Of a stretch of DNA of 54,407 nt, positions 15,982 to 26,881 are shown one piece after another. Where the stretch lies: positions 136 to 54,542 of the forward strand of contig NZ_KB892287.1 in the NCBI RefSeq assembly GCF_000373745.1. Reading direction: 5' to 3'. Within the stretch, counting starts at the first letter, position 1. Every line of letters begins with the position of its first letter. The stretch is from Oligella ureolytica DSM 18253. GTDB lineage: Bacteria; Pseudomonadota; Gammaproteobacteria; Burkholderiales; Burkholderiaceae_B. A model generated the notes under the pieces. The model was not told the origin of the DNA, ran no database searches, and saw only the letters and a list, made by a program, of their open reading frames with translations. The translations under genes and the position numbers were made by a program.

Positions 15982-17952
15982 ATGAGCAATCAACAAAGTT
16001 ACGAAGAATCCTCGATCCAGGTACTTAAGGGTTTAGAGCCGGTGCGCGAACGCCCTGGTATGTACACGCGGACAGAAACGCCTTTACATATCATTCAAGA
16101 GGTCATCGATAACTCTGCGGATGAAGCGCTGGCCGGTATTTGTAAAAATATCCACGTCACCATCCATCAGGATCAGAGCATCAGCATTGAGGATGATGGT
16201 CGCGGTATTCCGGTGGGGTGGCATGCAGAAGAAAATGCGCCGGTCGTCGAGATTGTGTTTACCCGTTTGCATGCTGGGGGTAAGTTTAATAAAGCCACGT
16301 CCAGTGCCTATGCATTCTCCGGTGGTTTACATGGCGTCGGGGTGTCCGTCACTAACGCCTTGTCTAAGCGTCTTGAGGTGGTTGTAACCCGTGGTGGTCA
16401 GCAGCATCAGTTAGTCTTTGCCAATGGCGGCGAAGTGCTGGAGCCTTTAAAAGTCATCGGTACCGCACCGGCCCGTAAGACTGGTACCGTCGTGCGTGTC
16501 TGGCCTGACGCTAAGTATTTTGATAGCCCTAACCTTCCCATTGTGGACTTACAGCGCTTATTGCGCAGCAAAGCCGTGTTGTTGCCGGGTGTCTCTATTA
16601 CTTTGACCAATGAGAAAAACGGTCAAACTCAGCATTGGCAATACACCGATGGCTTACGTGGTTACCTGGAAGAAGAGTTGGCAGGTGAGGACTTGTTGAT
16701 TCCGATGTTTGAGGGTAAGCAATTTGCCGCCAAAAACGATGAGGATTTTGCTGAGGGTGAGGGCTGTGAATGGTTAGTCGCTTGGACTTTAGAGGGGGCG
16801 ATCGCCCGTGAGTCCTATGTGAACTTGATCTCTACACTAAATGGTGGGACTCATGAAGCGGGTCTGCGAGAGGGCCTATTTAATGCCTTAAAGGGGTTTA
16901 TCGATATTCATAATCTTTTGCCCAAAGGTGTGCGCTTATTGGCTGAGGATTTATTTGCGCGTGCAAGTTTTGTATTGTCGGTACGTATGTTGGACCCGCA
17001 ATTCCAAGGTCAGACCAAGGAGCGGTTAAATAGCCGTGATGCGGTGCGCTTAGTGAGCAATTACGTTAAGAGCTCATTTGAGTTATGGTTAAATAGTAAT
17101 GTCGACTGGGGGCGCACGCTTGCCGAGATGGTGATTCGTCAAGCTCAGGCACGTGCACGCTCTGCGAAAAAAATTGAAAAGCGTAAGAGTTCCGGTGTGG
17201 CGGTTTTACCCGGCAAATTGACGGATTGTGAGTCCGACGATCCGACCCGTACTGAGGTCTTTTTGGTGGAAGGTGATTCTGCCGGCGGTTCCGCCAAAAT
17301 GGGTCGTGACAAGGAGTTTCAAGCAATTCTTCCTTTGCGCGGTAAGGTATTAAACTCATGGGAAGTTGATAAAGATCGCCTCTTTGCCAATAAGGAAATT
17401 CATGATATTTCTGTCGCGATTGGGGTGGATCCTCATGGCCCCAAAGAGTCGGTTGATTTGTCAGGATTACGTTATCGCCGTATTTGCATCTTATCGGATG
17501 CGGATGTGGATGGTTCGCACATTCAGGTCTTGTTGTTAACCTTGTTCTACCGACATTTTCCTAAATTAGTCGAAAATGGCTTTGTTTATGTGGCGCAACC
17601 CCCGTTATTTAGAGTGGATGCACCGGCTCAGGGTAAGCGCCCGGCACGTAAAATCTATTGCTTAGATGAGCGTGAATTAGACTCGACGGTTGATAAGTTA
17701 ATCAATACGGAAAATTACAAAGAAACAAGTCTCAGCATCAGTCGCTTTAAAGGTCTTGGTGAGATGAGCCCTGAGCAACTTTGGGAGACGACCATGAATC
17801 CTGATACACGTCGTCTATTACCCGTGACTTTCGGCGATTTTAGTCCTGAAGAAACACAGCAGATGTTTGATATGTTGATGTCGCGTGGTGAAGCTCAGCA
17901 GCGTCGTTCGTGGCTAGAAGAAAAGGGTAATCTTGCTGACTTGGATGTCTAA
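15982..17952 (+). CDS. parE: DNA topoisomerase IV subunit B
   Basis: ParE is the ATPase subunit of topoisomerase IV, which unlinks daughter chromosomes. The 656 residues start with the ParE-type IQVLKGLEPVRERPGMYT. GHKL ATPase motifs are EVIDNSADEAL, DDGRGIPV and SGGLHGVGVSVTNAL, followed by the transducer region. The TOPRIM domain carries VEGDSAGGSAK and SDADVDGSHI. Its length, shorter than GyrB, and the presence of parC 44 bases downstream support topoisomerase IV rather than gyrase. The ATG has no clear ribosome binding site. Confidence 0.97.
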   Translation: MSNQQSYEESSIQVLKGLEPVRERPGMYTRTETPLHIIQEVIDNSADEALAGICKNIHVTIHQDQSISIEDDGRGIPVGWHAEENAPVVEIVFTRLHAGGKFNKATSSAYAFSGGLHGVGVSVTNALSKRLEVVVTRGGQQHQLVFANGGEVLEPLKVIGTAPARKTGTVVRVWPDAKYFDSPNLPIVDLQRLLRSKAVLLPGVSITLTNEKNGQTQHWQYTDGLRGYLEEELAGEDLLIPMFEGKQFAAKNDEDFAEGEGCEWLVAWTLEGAIARESYVNLISTLNGGTHEAGLREGLFNALKGFIDIHNLLPKGVRLLAEDLFARASFVLSVRMLDPQFQGQTKERLNSRDAVRLVSNYVKSSFELWLNSNVDWGRTLAEMVIRQAQARARSAKKIEKRKSSGVAVLPGKLTDCESDDPTRTEVFLVEGDSAGGSAKMGRDKEFQAILPLRGKVLNSWEVDKDRLFANKEIHDISVAIGVDPHGPKESVDLSGLRYRRICILSDADVDGSHIQVLLLTLFYRHFPKLVENGFVYVAQPPLFRVDAPAQGKRPARKIYCLDERELDSTVDKLINTENYKETSLSISRFKGLGEMSPEQLWETTMNPDTRRLLPVTFGDFSPEETQQMFDMLMSRGEAQQRRSWLEEKGNLADLDV

Positions 17953-17996
17953 GTAAGTAGGCTTTTTAAACAGTTTAAACCTAAATTAAGTGTTAA

Positions 17997-20306
17997 ATGA
18001 CAGAACAAAACAATTTATTTGATGTACCTGAAGAAGAGGGCGTAACGCTCGGTCTTTATGCTGAAAAAGCCTATTTAGATTATGCCGTGTCGGTTGTTAA
18101 GGGGCGTGCTTTACCGGATGTGAGCGATGGTCAAAAGCCGGTGCAGCGCCGTATCCTTTATGCCATGAATGCGATGGGTCTTAGGGCCAATGCTAAGCCG
18201 GTAAAGTCTGCACGAGTGGTAGGTGATGTACTGGGTAAGTATCACCCCCATGGTGACCAGGCAGCATACGATGCCATGGTGCGGATGGCACAAAGCTTTA
18301 CGTTACGCTATCCCTTAGTTGATGGTCAGGGTAATTTTGGCTCACGTGATGGTGACGGTGCCGCTGCGATGCGTTATACCGAGGCACGTTTGACCCCACT
18401 GGCTGAGTTGTTGCTGGAGGAATTAGGCGAAGGTACGGTTGATTTTATGCCTAACTACGACGGCAGTGAAAAGGAACCGGCCTTGCTTCCTGCACGCTTA
18501 CCGATGATGCTGCTTAACGGTGCGTCGGGCATTGCGGTTGGGATGGCGACTGAGATTCCTTCGCACAATTTAAGAGAAGTGGCCTCAGCGTGTGTGGCCT
18601 TGCTTAAAAAGCCGAGCTTAACCGATGATGAGTTAATGCAGTATATCCCCGGCCCGGATTTCGCTAATGGCGGTCAAATTATTTCACCGGCTGAAGAGAT
18701 TGCTGAGATTTATCGGAGCGGTAGAGGCTCTGTTAAAGTGCGTGCGCGTTGGGAGTTTGAGGAGTTGGCACGCGGTCAATGGCAATTGGTCGTGACTGAG
18801 TTACCACCCGCTACCAGCGCCCAAAAAGTGTTGGAAGAAATTGAAGAAATTTCTAATCCGAGAATTCGTACCGGTCGCAAAGCATTGACAGCCGATCAAC
18901 AACAAGCACGTGCAGCGATGCTGTCTTTATTAGATAGAGTGCGCGATGAGTCGGGTAAAGAAGCGGCTGTGCGCTTGGTTTTTGAGCCTAAAACATCTCG
19001 TGTTGATAGAGTTGAGTTTGTCAATCAACTACTGGCTAAAACCAGCATGGAGAGCAATGCCACCGTTAACCTCGTCTGTATCGGCATTGATGGGCGTCCG
19101 CGTCAGCGTAATCTACAAGAGATTCTGACGGAGTGGTTAGCATTTCGCTCCAACACGGTCACTCGTCGTACTCATTATCGTTTGGATAAAGTAACAGATC
19201 GGATTCATGTGCTTGAAGGCCGCATGGTGGTCTATCTCAACGTGGATGAAGTGATTGCGACGATTCGTGATTCTGATGAGCCAAGAGCCGCCTTGATGGA
19301 GCGCTTTAACCTAAGTGAGCGCCAGGCGGAAGATATTTTAGAAATGCGTTTGCGTCAATTAGCCCGTCTTGAAGGAATCAAAATTGAGCAGGAGCTTGAA
19401 GAAAAGCGTCAAGAGCAAAGTGATTTACAGCATTTACTGGATCACCCAACAGCCATGCGCAAAATGATGATCAAAGAGATCGAAGCCGATGCGAAGAAAT
19501 TTGGTGATGATCGCCGTACCGTGATTCAAGAAGCGGAAAGAGCCGTTTTAGAGCATAGGGTAGTTGATGAGCCGGTCACCGTGATTGTTTCACAAAAAGG
19601 TTGGCTGCGCTCTCGTCAAGGCCACGGTCATGAGGCGCAGAGCTTTACCTTTAAATCCGGTGATAAGCTTTACGATACCTTTGAAGTACGTACGGTCGAT
19701 AGCCTGCTTGCGCTATCCAATACGGGACGGGCATATACTGTCGACGTAGCTGATTTACCGTCAGCGCGCGGTGATGGCCAGCCCATTACGGCGATGGTTG
19801 ATAGCGAGTCCAATACCAAGATTAATCATTTCTTGGCTGCTGATGAGGCACAGCAACTGCTCTTGATTCAGGAACATGGCATTGGCTTTATGAGTACCGT
19901 CAAGCATATGTCCAGCCGTCAAAAAGCGGGTAAGCAGTTTATCACGGTTGAAAAGCCGTTATTAAAACCTATTTTTGTCAACAAAGACGATCGTTATTTG
20001 GCGTTACTAAGCGCTAAGGGTAGGTTTCTCATTATTTCTTTGACAGAAGTCAGGAATTTGGCAGGCGGTGGCCTGGGGACTATCTTAATGGGTCTGGACG
20101 AAGATGATAAACTAAGTCAGGCCGTGCCTTTTGGTGAGACCGGTTTAGCAGTCACTGGCACTTATCGCCGTAAAGAAACAGTAGATATTTTGGATTTAAA
20201 TGAATTAGAGCAGTACATCGGTAAACGTGCTCGTAAGGGTCGCGTTTTAGATGTCAGGGTCAAAGACTTTGTTTTGAGTCGACCCGGTGCACTTGACGAA
20301 GAGTAA
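17997..20306 (+). CDS. parC: DNA topoisomerase IV subunit A
   Basis: ParC cuts and rejoins DNA in topoisomerase IV. The 769 residues contain the winged-helix breakage domain with the catalytic Tyr127 ([12 protein letters not shown]), the tower and coiled coil, and a C-terminal beta-pinwheel. The quinolone-determining region reads [19 protein letters not shown]: Gln88 and Asp92 stand where Escherichia coli ParC has Ser80 and Glu84. I recall Gln at this place in related betaproteobacteria, so it may be native rather than selected. The gene forms an operon with parE. Confidence 0.97.
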   Translation: MTEQNNLFDVPEEEGVTLGLYAEKAYLDYAVSVVKGRALPDVSDGQKPVQRRILYAMNAMGLRANAKPVKSARVVGDVLGKYHPHGDQAAYDAMVRMAQSFTLRYPLVDGQGNFGSRDGDGAAAMRYTEARLTPLAELLLEELGEGTVDFMPNYDGSEKEPALLPARLPMMLLNGASGIAVGMATEIPSHNLREVASACVALLKKPSLTDDELMQYIPGPDFANGGQIISPAEEIAEIYRSGRGSVKVRARWEFEELARGQWQLVVTELPPATSAQKVLEEIEEISNPRIRTGRKALTADQQQARAAMLSLLDRVRDESGKEAAVRLVFEPKTSRVDRVEFVNQLLAKTSMESNATVNLVCIGIDGRPRQRNLQEILTEWLAFRSNTVTRRTHYRLDKVTDRIHVLEGRMVVYLNVDEVIATIRDSDEPRAALMERFNLSERQAEDILEMRLRQLARLEGIKIEQELEEKRQEQSDLQHLLDHPTAMRKMMIKEIEADAKKFGDDRRTVIQEAERAVLEHRVVDEPVTVIVSQKGWLRSRQGHGHEAQSFTFKSGDKLYDTFEVRTVDSLLALSNTGRAYTVDVADLPSARGDGQPITAMVDSESNTKINHFLAADEAQQLLLIQEHGIGFMSTVKHMSSRQKAGKQFITVEKPLLKPIFVNKDDRYLALLSAKGRFLIISLTEVRNLAGGGLGTILMGLDEDDKLSQAVPFGETGLAVTGTYRRKETVDILDLNELEQYIGKRARKGRVLDVRVKDFVLSRPGALDEE

Positions 20307-20355
20307 GGATAATTTGTTCGTACTGAGGCACTGAAGAGATACATAAAGGAAAAGT

Positions 20356-21390
20356 ATGTCGTTTAAAGTTGAGGTGATGCCGAGCGGGCATCAGTTTATG
20401 GTTAAAGAGGGGCAGATTGTCTTGGATGCTGCCCTAGATGCAGGGGTTATCCTACCTTATAGCTGCCGTAGCGGTTCATGTATCAGCTGTAAGGGTAAGG
20501 TGCTTGAGGGGGATTATGATCCCGGGATTGGCACTGAGCAAATGATGTCGCCGGACGAAATGGCTGAAGGCTACACTTTGTTTTGTCAGACGACTGCCGA
20601 ATCAGATTTGGTGATCGAGAGCCCGGAAGTTCGTTTAGAAACAGACATCATTACTCGCAAGATGCCGGCACGTGTCACTCAGCTCGAACCGTTGAGTGAT
20701 GATGTGATGCTGGTGCAGCTGCAAATGCCTTCGACCGAGATGATTCGCTATCAGGCCGGGCAGTATTTAGACTTTATTTTTAAAGATAATGTGCGTCGTT
20801 CTTATTCTATGGCTGTCGCTCCCGAAGAGGGTAAAGCAGTGGAGCTACACATACAGCATATGCCGGGTGGTATGTTTACTGATCGTATTTTCGGTGCAGC
20901 AGAACGACCGATCAAGCTACGTGAAATTCTCCGAATTGAAGGCCCATTAGGTACCTTCTTCTTGAGAGAAGAGAGTGATAAGCCTATCCTGTTTGTCGCC
21001 GATGGTACCGGCTTTGCACCGGTTAAGGCGATGATAGAAGATCTCATTGCCAAGGGCATCACACGCCCGGTCACTTTGTATTGGGAGGGTCGCCGACCGC
21101 AGGATCTCTATATGAATGACTTGGTTGAGCAGTGGGTCGATCAGCTACCTCACTTTAACTATGTACCGGTCGTATCAAGCGTCTTAGCGGAAGATAACTG
21201 GCAGGGCCGTACCGGTTCAGCATATCAGGCAGTTTTAGAGGATTTTGAGGACTTGTCAGTTTACCAAGTCTATGCCTGTGGTTCTCCTGCACTGACTGAT
21301 GCAGCACGTAAACACTTTATTAAAGAAAGAGGGCTACCTGAAGGGGAGTTCTTTGCTGATACCTTTACGTCGGCTAAGGATAGGGTTTGA
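20356..21390 (+). CDS. 2Fe-2S flavin oxidoreductase, ascD-like
   Basis: A 344-residue electron-transfer protein with an N-terminal plant-type ferredoxin domain and a C-terminal ferredoxin-NADP reductase domain. The cluster ligands are Cys37, Cys42, Cys45 and Cys77 (PYSCRSGSCISCKG, then LFCQTT). The flavin site is RRSYSMA at about 147-153 and the pyridine nucleotide site is FVADGTGFAPVKAMIEDL. Related betaproteobacterial proteins are often named CDP-6-deoxy-delta-3,4-glucoseen reductase, but there is no sugar-pathway gene here, so that name is doubtful; the substrate is unknown. It is 49 bases after parC with a good site (AAAGGAAAA) before its ATG. Confidence 0.88.
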   Translation: MSFKVEVMPSGHQFMVKEGQIVLDAALDAGVILPYSCRSGSCISCKGKVLEGDYDPGIGTEQMMSPDEMAEGYTLFCQTTAESDLVIESPEVRLETDIITRKMPARVTQLEPLSDDVMLVQLQMPSTEMIRYQAGQYLDFIFKDNVRRSYSMAVAPEEGKAVELHIQHMPGGMFTDRIFGAAERPIKLREILRIEGPLGTFFLREESDKPILFVADGTGFAPVKAMIEDLIAKGITRPVTLYWEGRRPQDLYMNDLVEQWVDQLPHFNYVPVVSSVLAEDNWQGRTGSAYQAVLEDFEDLSVYQVYACGSPALTDAARKHFIKERGLPEGEFFADTFTSAKDRV

Positions 21391-21426
21391 TCTGATTGCT
21401 GAGTTTAATTGGCAAATGCAGTTATT

Positions 21427-21456
21427 AGGGCGCGATGAACATCGGCCCTTTTTTTA
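21427..21456 (+). terminator. Terminator after the flavin oxidoreductase
   Basis: AGGGC (21427-21431) and CGATG pair with CATCG and GCCCT (21445-21449), with one bulged G, followed by seven T residues. It ends the parE-parC transcription unit. Confidence 0.82.
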
Positions 21457-21489
21457 TAAACCGCTCATGCGCACCTTCGCTCAGTCCAA

Positions 21490-22341
21490 TTAATTGTCAA
21501 AGAAATTCAATACTGCATCCAAGCCGTTGTGATTAATACTAAAGCGGGCTTCTTCTTGTACCTTAGGCTTGGCCATATAAGCAACCGAGTAATTCACCTT
21601 AGACATCATGGGAAGGTCATTGGAACCGTCACCAATAGCGATACACTGCTCTGGTGTCGCACCGAGTTGCTCCATTAGGGTCTCGAGATAATTAGCTTTT
21701 GCATCACCATCCAAAATATCGCCCAGTACACGGCCACTTAGTTTGCCGTCCAGTACTTCCAACTGATTAGCATAGGCATAGTCTAAATCCAAGCGCTCTT
21801 TTAAGCGTGAGGTAAAGAAGGTGAAACCACCGGAGACTAGCAGGGTAGTGATACCGTGTTTGTGTGCTGTCTCAATTAAGGTTTCAGCACCGGGATTCAG
21901 GTGCAAAATATCATCGTAAATGGTTTGTAAGCATTTGGCTGAGGTACCTTCAAGTAAGGCCACACGCTTAATCAAGCTTTCTTTAAAGTCTTTAATCTCG
22001 CCACGCATGGTGGCCTCGGTGATTTCGGCTACCTGATCCTTGCGTCCCGCACAGCCGGCGATTTCATCGATACACTCAATATTAATCAGTGTCGAGTCCA
22101 TATCCATGGCTAGAATTTTGATGTCGTTGAGTGAGCGTAGTTCATCTAAAACGGCCATATCAACTTTGTGTTGTTGACACCAGTGTCGGATGTCTTCTAA
22201 AAGTGATTCATTAAAACCGTTGAAACGAACGACATGATTACGTACCTGAATAACCTGATCAGCTTCGGCAATAGCGGCTATTTGCTCACGTAGTTGAGTA
22301 TCTAAAATAGGTGACTGTAAAACAAGGTATTTCATTGACAC
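21490..22341 (-). CDS. serB: Phosphoserine phosphatase
   Basis: SerB makes L-serine from phosphoserine in the last step of serine synthesis. The 283 residues hold a HAD-type fold after a short N-terminal regulatory-like domain. The nucleophile motif is DMDSTLI with Asp80 and Asp82; LLVSGGFTFFTSRL and the metal-binding GDGSNDLPMM complete the active site. The start may be at MSMKYLV or two codons later. It is transcribed toward the flavin oxidoreductase and is 117 bases downstream of mfd on the same strand. Confidence 0.95.
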   Translation of the reverse strand: MSMKYLVLQSPILDTQLREQIAAIAEADQVIQVRNHVVRFNGFNESLLEDIRHWCQQHKVDMAVLDELRSLNDIKILAMDMDSTLINIECIDEIAGCAGRKDQVAEITEATMRGEIKDFKESLIKRVALLEGTSAKCLQTIYDDILHLNPGAETLIETAHKHGITTLLVSGGFTFFTSRLKERLDLDYAYANQLEVLDGKLSGRVLGDILDGDAKANYLETLMEQLGATPEQCIAIGDGSNDLPMMSKVNYSVAYMAKPKVQEEARFSINHNGLDAVLNFFDN

Positions 22342-22458
22342 TGTCCTTGGGGGAATTAAACGTTAAATTTATTAATAGCTATTCTATCGCAGGCACGGCA
22401 AGGTGGCTTTGATTGTGCCTGCTTTGGTCGATCTCGTGACTAAGTCTTATTTAATCAT

Positions 22459-25400
22459 TTAGTTAACTGTCGCTTCTTCAGGGGCATGCTGTAGACGTCC
22501 TAAGATGGAGGCGACTTCTTGTATGCGTTGATCCAAGGTTAATCCTTCTTTTAGGTCAATTAAAATACGTTCAGGTCCTTTGAAATGAATGTGCTTATTT
22601 TTTTGCACCAAATCAATTAAACTGAGCGGATCGACTCTAGAGGCTTTATCAAAGGTAATAATCGCTTTGTCATCACCCACATCTACCACCGTAATCGTAA
22701 ATGGCTCCGCCAAAAGGCGTAGACGATGGGTGGAGAGTAAGTTTTTAGCTTCATCGACCAGACTGCCAAAGCGATCAATCAGCTCTTCCTGAATCTGGCG
22801 TAATTCGTCGAGGCTGCCAGCGTGAGATAAGCGCTTATAGATTGATAAGCGTGCACTGACATCAGGGCAATAGTCATTAGGCAGCAGGGCAGAGGCGTGT
22901 AATCGAACCTCGCAACTTTGATCAAAGGGGGATTCATAATCAGGTTCTTTGCCCTCACGCAATGCTTTAATCGCTTTGTTTAGCATTTCCGTATAGAGAG
23001 AAAAGCCGATTTCGTGAATATTACCCGATTGAGAATCACCTAAAATCTCACCGCTACCACGAATCTCTAAGTCATGCATGGCAAGATAGAAGCCGGAACC
23101 TAGCTCCTCCATGGACTGAATCGCTTCGAGACGCTTACGTGCATTAGGCGTAATCGCATCTTGGCCGGGAGTCAGTAGATAGGCATAGGCCTGATGGTGG
23201 GAGCGACCGACACGACCACGCAGCTGATGCAGCTGGGCAAGACCTAATTTATCTGCACGGTGAATAATAATCGTGTTGGCGCTTGGTACATCAATACCGG
23301 TTTCAATAATGGTGGTACACAGCAATATATTGTAGCGTTGCTGGTAAAAGCCCTTCATCACTTGTTCTAACTCACGTTCAGACATTTGACCGTGAGCGAC
23401 ACCGATTCGTGCTTCAGGAATCAGCTCTTGCAGGCGCGCTGCACGGTTATGAATGGTTGATACTTCATTGTGTAGGAAGTAGACCTGACCACCGCGTTTT
23501 AGCTCTCGCAAACACGCTTCACGTATGGTTGAGCTATCCTCTCGACGAACAAAGGTTTTAATGGCTAAGCGCTTTTCAGGGGCAGTGGCAATGACTGAGA
23601 AGTCGCGCACGCCTTCTAAGGACATACCCAGTGTGCGGGGAATAGGTGTGGCAGTTAGGGTCAGAATATCGACCTCAGCGCGTAACGCTTTGAGCGCTTC
23701 TTTTTGGCGCACACCAAAGCGGTGTTCTTCATCAATAATCACGAGACCTAAATTACTGAATTTGGTGTCTTTAGCAAGAATTTTGTGGGTGCCGACGACG
23801 ATGTCCGTGGTGCCTTTTTCAAGGCTTTCCAGTACTTGCTGCGTCTGTTTGCCCGTTCTGAAACGTGATAATTCAGCCACCGTCACCGGCCAATCGGCAA
23901 AGCGATTGGCAAAGGTCTGGGCATGCTGTTCAGCTAATAAGGTGGTTGGACAAAGTAGAGCAACTTGTTTGCCGTTGGCGACTGCAATAAACGCAGCTCG
24001 TAAGGCAACTTCGGTTTTACCGAAACCGACATCACCGCAAACTAACCGATCCATCGGTTTACCTGAGGTCATGTCCTCAATGACTGCCTCAATGGCGGCG
24101 GCTTGGTCAGGGGTTTCTTCAAAGCCGAAACCCTCAACAAAGGCTTGATAGTCACTAAGCGGCAAAGTAAATTCAACGCCTTGTCGTGAAGCTCGATGGG
24201 CATATAGGTTGAGCAACTCGGCAGCGGTATCGCGAATTTTGATGGCCGCTTTTTTTCTGGCCTTGTCCCATTGACCCGAACCTAAGCGATGTAAAGGCGC
24301 ATTTTCCGGATCAGCACCGCCATAACGGGAAATGACATGGAGCTGTGAGACCGGTACTAAGAGCTCGGTATTGTCGGCATACTCCATTTTTAACATCTCA
24401 ACCGGCCCTTCTTCACCTAAGTCCATATTGACTAAACCAAGGTAGCGACCGATGCCGTAATTAACGTGTACCACCGGATCGCCCGGCATGAGTTCAGATA
24501 AGTCACGCACCATGGAATCGACGTTGGTCTGACTTTCTTTTTTACGACGTTGTAAGCGTGATGCTGCGGTTTCCGGATAGAGGTCGCCTTCTGTAAGAAC
24601 AACAATATTCTCATCGGGTAGGCTGAATCCCTTGTATAGATTAGCCACGATTAAGGAAAAATTGGGCAATGCGTTTTTGTTAGCCCGGACCTGTTCTAGG
24701 GAATGAATATTGGCATCAGGCGTCAGAGCATGCTCACTTAGCATCTGCGACAAGGTTTCACGGCGACCTGCGCTATCGGCACATAAAATGGTGCGGTTTT
24801 CAGCCTTGAGCAGTAAATGTTCTAAGCGTTGTAAGGGCTGTTGCGCTCTGGCTTGTACGGCCACATCAGGGCTTGGTTTAATATGAGGGTGTTCCTGATC
24901 TTCCATCCAATGAATTCTTGGCATGGTAGCCAATGCAGTAAAAAACTGCTCAGCACTAAGGTATAAGTTTTCAGGGGCTAAAATAGGTCGTTCGCTATCG
25001 TATTTCAGAAAGTTGTAGCGACTCAATGTGTCATCGTGGAAGCTTTGAATACTTGTTTCTAAGTTACCTAAACTGAGACTGATGCTATCGGCCGGCAGAT
25101 AATCAAAAATGGTTGCCGTTTCCGCATAAAAAAGTGGCAGATAGTACTCCACGCCGGCAAAGGCGATGCCGTTGCTAATGTCTTTATACGGTAGCGCCTT
25201 AGATGGGTCGCCTTCAAAATACTCGCGGAATTTAGAGCGGAAGTGGTTACGTGCCGCCTCATCCATAGGAAATTCGCGACCGGGCAGTAAATTAATTTCA
25301 TCGACCGGGTAGAGACTGCGCTGTGTATCCACATTAAAAGCGCGGATTGAATCAATTTCATCGTCAAATAAATCGATACGGTAGGGGATGGGTGAACCCA

Positions 25401-25956
25401 TCGGGAATAAATCAATCAAGCTGCCCCGTATACTAAACTCACCGGCTGCTGTGACTTGAGCCACATGCTCGTAGTTTGCCAGTATTAATTGCTCTTTAAA
25501 AGCGTTTTCGTCCAAACGTTGACCTTTTTTAAAAGAAAACGTGTAGGCGGCAATAAATGAGACGGGGGCTAAGCAGGCTAAGGCAGTGGTCACGGGAAGC
25601 ACTAAAATATCGACTTCCTTGTTACGTAGCGTATGGAGTGCCAGTAGACGCTCTGATATTAAATCTTGATGCGGTGAAAAAGCATCATAGGGTAAGGTCT
25701 CCCAATCCGGAAAATGCAAGCAGTTTAAGGTTGAATTAAAAACCTTGACTTCGTTGACCAAACGCCTAGCTTGAATCGGGTCCGCACTAAAAACTACAAT
25801 CGTTTTTTTGACTTGCTGGGCTAATAAACTTAGAAAATAAGCATCACCTGAGCCTGAAGGGCGAGGTGCGGTGTAGCGTTGCCCGGGCTTTAATTGTTTG
25901 ACGAGGGTTTGAATTGATTGCTCAATGGTAGAGGATTGGTCCGAGTTTGCAGTCAT
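22459..25956 (-). CDS. mfd: Transcription-repair coupling factor
   Basis: Mfd removes stalled RNA polymerase from damaged DNA and recruits UvrA. The 1165 residues follow the standard layout: a UvrB-like N-terminal region (LKPGQRYTAPRPSGSGDAYF, then FPDWETLPYDAFSPHQDLIS), the polymerase-interaction domain (PGDPVVHVNYGIGRYLGL), then a RecG-like motor. The motor has Walker A GDVGFGKTEVALRAA, the DEEH box in LVIIDEEHRFGVRQKEAL, TATPIPRTL and QLRGRVGRS. The C-terminal autoinhibitory domain ends the protein. The gene is divergent from ispD-ispF. All motifs are intact. Confidence 0.98.
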   Translation of the reverse strand: MTANSDQSSTIEQSIQTLVKQLKPGQRYTAPRPSGSGDAYFLSLLAQQVKKTIVVFSADPIQARRLVNEVKVFNSTLNCLHFPDWETLPYDAFSPHQDLISERLLALHTLRNKEVDILVLPVTTALACLAPVSFIAAYTFSFKKGQRLDENAFKEQLILANYEHVAQVTAAGEFSIRGSLIDLFPMGSPIPYRIDLFDDEIDSIRAFNVDTQRSLYPVDEINLLPGREFPMDEAARNHFRSKFREYFEGDPSKALPYKDISNGIAFAGVEYYLPLFYAETATIFDYLPADSISLSLGNLETSIQSFHDDTLSRYNFLKYDSERPILAPENLYLSAEQFFTALATMPRIHWMEDQEHPHIKPSPDVAVQARAQQPLQRLEHLLLKAENRTILCADSAGRRETLSQMLSEHALTPDANIHSLEQVRANKNALPNFSLIVANLYKGFSLPDENIVVLTEGDLYPETAASRLQRRKKESQTNVDSMVRDLSELMPGDPVVHVNYGIGRYLGLVNMDLGEEGPVEMLKMEYADNTELLVPVSQLHVISRYGGADPENAPLHRLGSGQWDKARKKAAIKIRDTAAELLNLYAHRASRQGVEFTLPLSDYQAFVEGFGFEETPDQAAAIEAVIEDMTSGKPMDRLVCGDVGFGKTEVALRAAFIAVANGKQVALLCPTTLLAEQHAQTFANRFADWPVTVAELSRFRTGKQTQQVLESLEKGTTDIVVGTHKILAKDTKFSNLGLVIIDEEHRFGVRQKEALKALRAEVDILTLTATPIPRTLGMSLEGVRDFSVIATAPEKRLAIKTFVRREDSSTIREACLRELKRGGQVYFLHNEVSTIHNRAARLQELIPEARIGVAHGQMSERELEQVMKGFYQQRYNILLCTTIIETGIDVPSANTIIIHRADKLGLAQLHQLRGRVGRSHHQAYAYLLTPGQDAITPNARKRLEAIQSMEELGSGFYLAMHDLEIRGSGEILGDSQSGNIHEIGFSLYTEMLNKAIKALREGKEPDYESPFDQSCEVRLHASALLPNDYCPDVSARLSIYKRLSHAGSLDELRQIQEELIDRFGSLVDEAKNLLSTHRLRLLAEPFTITVVDVGDDKAIITFDKASRVDPLSLIDLVQKNKHIHFKGPERILIDLKEGLTLDQRIQEVASILGRLQHAPEEATVN

Positions 25957-26149
25957 AAGACGTTATATCTGTTAGCTAATCGATAGGTGGGTGAACAACG
26001 AAGGCTTCAATGCAATGAATTGACATGAGGCGATGTGTGCTTTTTAAAAAAGCATAGTCCATATTTTAGTACAGAGCTCAAAAGCCTGCCGCATGTTGTA
26101 TCATGTTAGCTGTTTTAGTATCTGTGATAGGGCAGAAAAGAGATTAATA

Positions 26150-26878
26150 ATGAGCTTAATCGCATTAATTCCCGCTGGCGGCGTGGGTGCACGCGCCTTA
26201 GATGAGCAGCATAGCGCACCTAAACAGTACCGAGTCATTGCCGCTAAGTCCTTACTTCAACATGCCGTTGACGTGTTATTGAGTGATGCGCGAGTTGAGT
26301 TGGTGCACATTGGTGTCGCTGCTGATGACCCATATATTGAGTCCGAGTCTATGCAGTTGCCTAAGGCAGCAATTGTCCATCGTAGTGGTGGTGAAAGTCG
26401 GGCGAGTACGGTACTACAAACCTTAGACGCGATTGAGCAGACCCAAGGCCTGACAAATGATGATTGGGTGCTGGTGCATGATGCCGCTCGTCCCGGATTA
26501 TCAACTCAGGCCCTAAGTGATTTAATTGATGTATGTTTAACGCATCAACAGGGCGGAATCTTGGCTTTACCGGTACCGGATACGGTGAAGCGAGCGGTTG
26601 CATCAACTACACATGATTTACAGTCGCGGATTGAGCAAACCGTGCCTCGTGAGGGGTTGTGGTTGGCACAAACACCACAGCTCTTTAAAGCCAAGGAATT
26701 GCAGCAAGCCTTACAAAAGGCCTTGACGGATGGGGCAGAGATTACCGATGAGGCGAGCGCCATGGAATATTTAGGTTATCAGCCATTATTAGTGCGGGGT
26801 CATGCTGAGAATTTTAAAATTACTTGGCCACAGGATTTTGCTTTAATGGAACAGTATTTAATCAGGAATGAGGTGTAA
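26150..26878 (+). CDS. ispD: 2-C-methyl-D-erythritol 4-phosphate cytidylyltransferase
   Basis: IspD joins CTP to methylerythritol phosphate in the non-mevalonate isoprenoid pathway. The start at 26150 (MSLIALIPAGGVGARA) puts the nucleotide-binding loop at the N-terminus as in the family; an upstream ATG at 26093 adds 19 unrelated residues. The conserved GGVGARA, KQY, GGESRASTVLQ, DWVLVHDAARPGL and the C-terminal TDEASAMEYLGY are present. At 242 residues its length is normal. It is followed 3 bases later by ispF. Confidence 0.96.
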   Translation: MSLIALIPAGGVGARALDEQHSAPKQYRVIAAKSLLQHAVDVLLSDARVELVHIGVAADDPYIESESMQLPKAAIVHRSGGESRASTVLQTLDAIEQTQGLTNDDWVLVHDAARPGLSTQALSDLIDVCLTHQQGGILALPVPDTVKRAVASTTHDLQSRIEQTVPREGLWLAQTPQLFKAKELQQALQKALTDGAEITDEASAMEYLGYQPLLVRGHAENFKITWPQDFALMEQYLIRNEV

Positions 26879-26881
26879 TTA

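Noticed and set aside
23525-24148. A 207-codon open frame on the plus strand opposite mfd
   Set aside because: It lies wholly inside the conserved motor domain of mfd in antisense, is Ser/Arg-rich, and has no independent signal.
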